Translations under genes and position numbers: made by a program
Notes under the pieces: model-generated
Told to the model about the DNA's origin: nothing
The model's input: the letters and a program-made list of their open reading frames with translations, nothing else
Databases searched by the model: none
Shown: positions 62,564-64,000 of the stretch, in pieces
Layout: each line of letters starts with the position of its first letter
Numbering within the stretch: the first letter of the stretch is position 1
NCBI GenBank assembly: GCA_037833965.1
Contig: AP031352.1
Span: 3,328,501 to 3,392,500 of the forward strand
From: Marchantia polymorpha subsp. ruderalis
Taxonomy: Eukaryota; Streptophyta; Marchantiopsida; Marchantiales; Marchantiaceae
DNA length: 64,000 nucleotides
Direction: 5' to 3'

Positions 62564-64000
62564 AATGTCTCAATCCAAATAAATATGTAATCTTTTACTT
62601 TTTTGTTTATGACATCAAAGAATAATAATAACAAAACCACAAACAAATAGCATCTTGAGACTCATTATTTCAGTAGAACTATGCTCTTATGCGATTCTTC
62701 TTATAATTTTTGGTGCGCAAGAAAATTCATGCAATGTTTGAGATAATGTATGACTTTGCAAACAAGACAAGAATAAGAAAAAAAAAATTGACCGTAATAT
62801 TTGTGATTTAACAAAATCATCCATGAATTGATCTAATTCAACACTACAGCGTAATCTTTAAAACACAGATCATAAAAATTGGTAAACTTTAAGGTTAGAT
62901 TGTTGCAATGCAAATAATTCATAATCAATCACAATAATCTGCTTATTTTACTCACAAAGTCACTCACATCAAAATCTTTAGTAGCTTTTGAAGATCAATT
63001 TGCACTCAGATCTTCATTCTCAAGTTAAAACATGAAAGCAAACACAAAACATATCAACTTCATGGCATGCATGTTTCACTCTTCTACTAATTATTAGGAA
63101 AAAAATTCAAACACATAATTCACAAAATCAACACAAGAATTGAAAACACACGCAAAATTCACACTTAACATACAAAATCATGTTTATGTTAAACAATCGT
63201 ATGAATTATCTAAATAAACTTGATCTAGAATCATCAAAAATGATTAAATATGTGAAAACAAGATGAATGATTTACTTAGCATAAAAATTATTGGTTAGCA
63301 TTTATCAATGCTGAAAATTCTCTCTAAATATGAAATGTTTTGACTTTTTCTTATCCAAATTTTGATAAAATTTTTTGTATCAATTTTTTTCTACACAAAG
63401 AATCGAAAATTTTGACTCTACAACTAGTTCAAGAGAAACTTATTGCTATGACACCACAATATTTCATCAGATTTGGAAATCAAATAATCATAAAGATCAA
63501 ACGTACTTGAAATTTCAACTACTAGAAAGCAAATAAATGTTGTACTTCAAGACTTAATCACATCTATGAGCATGGATTTGGATGTTGTGCTCGTCAGTAA
63601 TGAAATTGATCTAAGCTAATGGATAATCATGCTTCAACAAGAAAACATGTTGCCAAATCTTTTGGGTAAAATCAATTGCGAATAGCTCAACGATACTGAT
63701 TTGAGATGATAAATAACAATGTTTTAATGAGAAAGCATGTTATCAAATCTTTAGATAAAATCAACTGCAGATAGCTTAACAAGCTCATGTTCTAGCAATA
63801 GAATATAAAACCAACAGTAATCATTGCATTGTTGTTTCAATTTTGATAAACAAAAGTTTCATGAATTACGCCATCGCATGTTTACTCAATCTAAACGCGG
63901 ACGATGTTGTGTTGAAAATTGTTTTAATTACTTTCATTTTTTCAATAAGAAGTCAGTTTTAGAAGTCAAATCAATCAAACATTCTTGGACACTACACAGT
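62564..64000. other. AT-rich DNA to the window end, no gene seen
   Basis: Only short frames occur. Similar phrases near 63,650 and 63,740 (AAATCTTT...TAAAATCAA) suggest a decayed local duplication. Confidence 0.5.

Overview
The window is nuclear DNA of a land plant, most likely a bryophyte (liverwort or moss). The signs are spliced genes with plant-type products (phi-class glutathione transferases, a class I cytosolic small heat-shock protein, a plant-like ORM protein, COX19, MCM7), an intron-bearing nuclear tRNA-Tyr, and a Ty3/gypsy chromovirus. A secreted, intronless, fungal-type GH5 glucanase fits a bryophyte better than a flowering plant. The species call is inference.

Layout: 1-4.3 kb holds repeats, including a hAT-type MITE with an 8-bp target duplication. 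MCM7 (15 exons, 720 aa, complete) lies at 4,550-9,902 behind paired E2F-type sites. AT-rich decayed DNA follows to about 17.1 kb. Then come a GH5 glucanase (20,107-21,315), COX19 (22,656-23,030), and an unrecognised three-exon gene (25,245-27,610) whose first intron contains tRNA-Tyr and tRNA-Ala genes. ORM/ORMDL lies on the minus strand (30,703-31,527). A decayed duplicate of part of the three-exon gene, with an identical tRNA-Ala, lies at 33,880-34,400. A heat-shock-element-driven small HSP with an intron is at 35,935-36,707. Decayed hAT transposase remnants occupy about 38.7-41.6 kb. Two phi-class GST paralogues follow (46,480-47,621 and 52,939-54,407). The right end holds a broken Ty3/gypsy chromovirus on the minus strand (55,559-61,636) and an older solo LTR of the same family (62,159-62,563).

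The genes do not form one pathway. Replication (MCM7), mitochondrial copper/cytochrome oxidase assembly (COX19) and sphingolipid homeostasis (ORM) are housekeeping. The sHSP, the GSTs, the candidate dehydrin-like protein and the antifungal-type glucanase are stress or defence functions. Gene islands of moderate or high GC alternate with very AT-rich blocks that look like old transposon DNA. Exon coordinates were built by hand from reading-frame continuity, GT/AG borders and family alignments recalled from memory; no database search was run.
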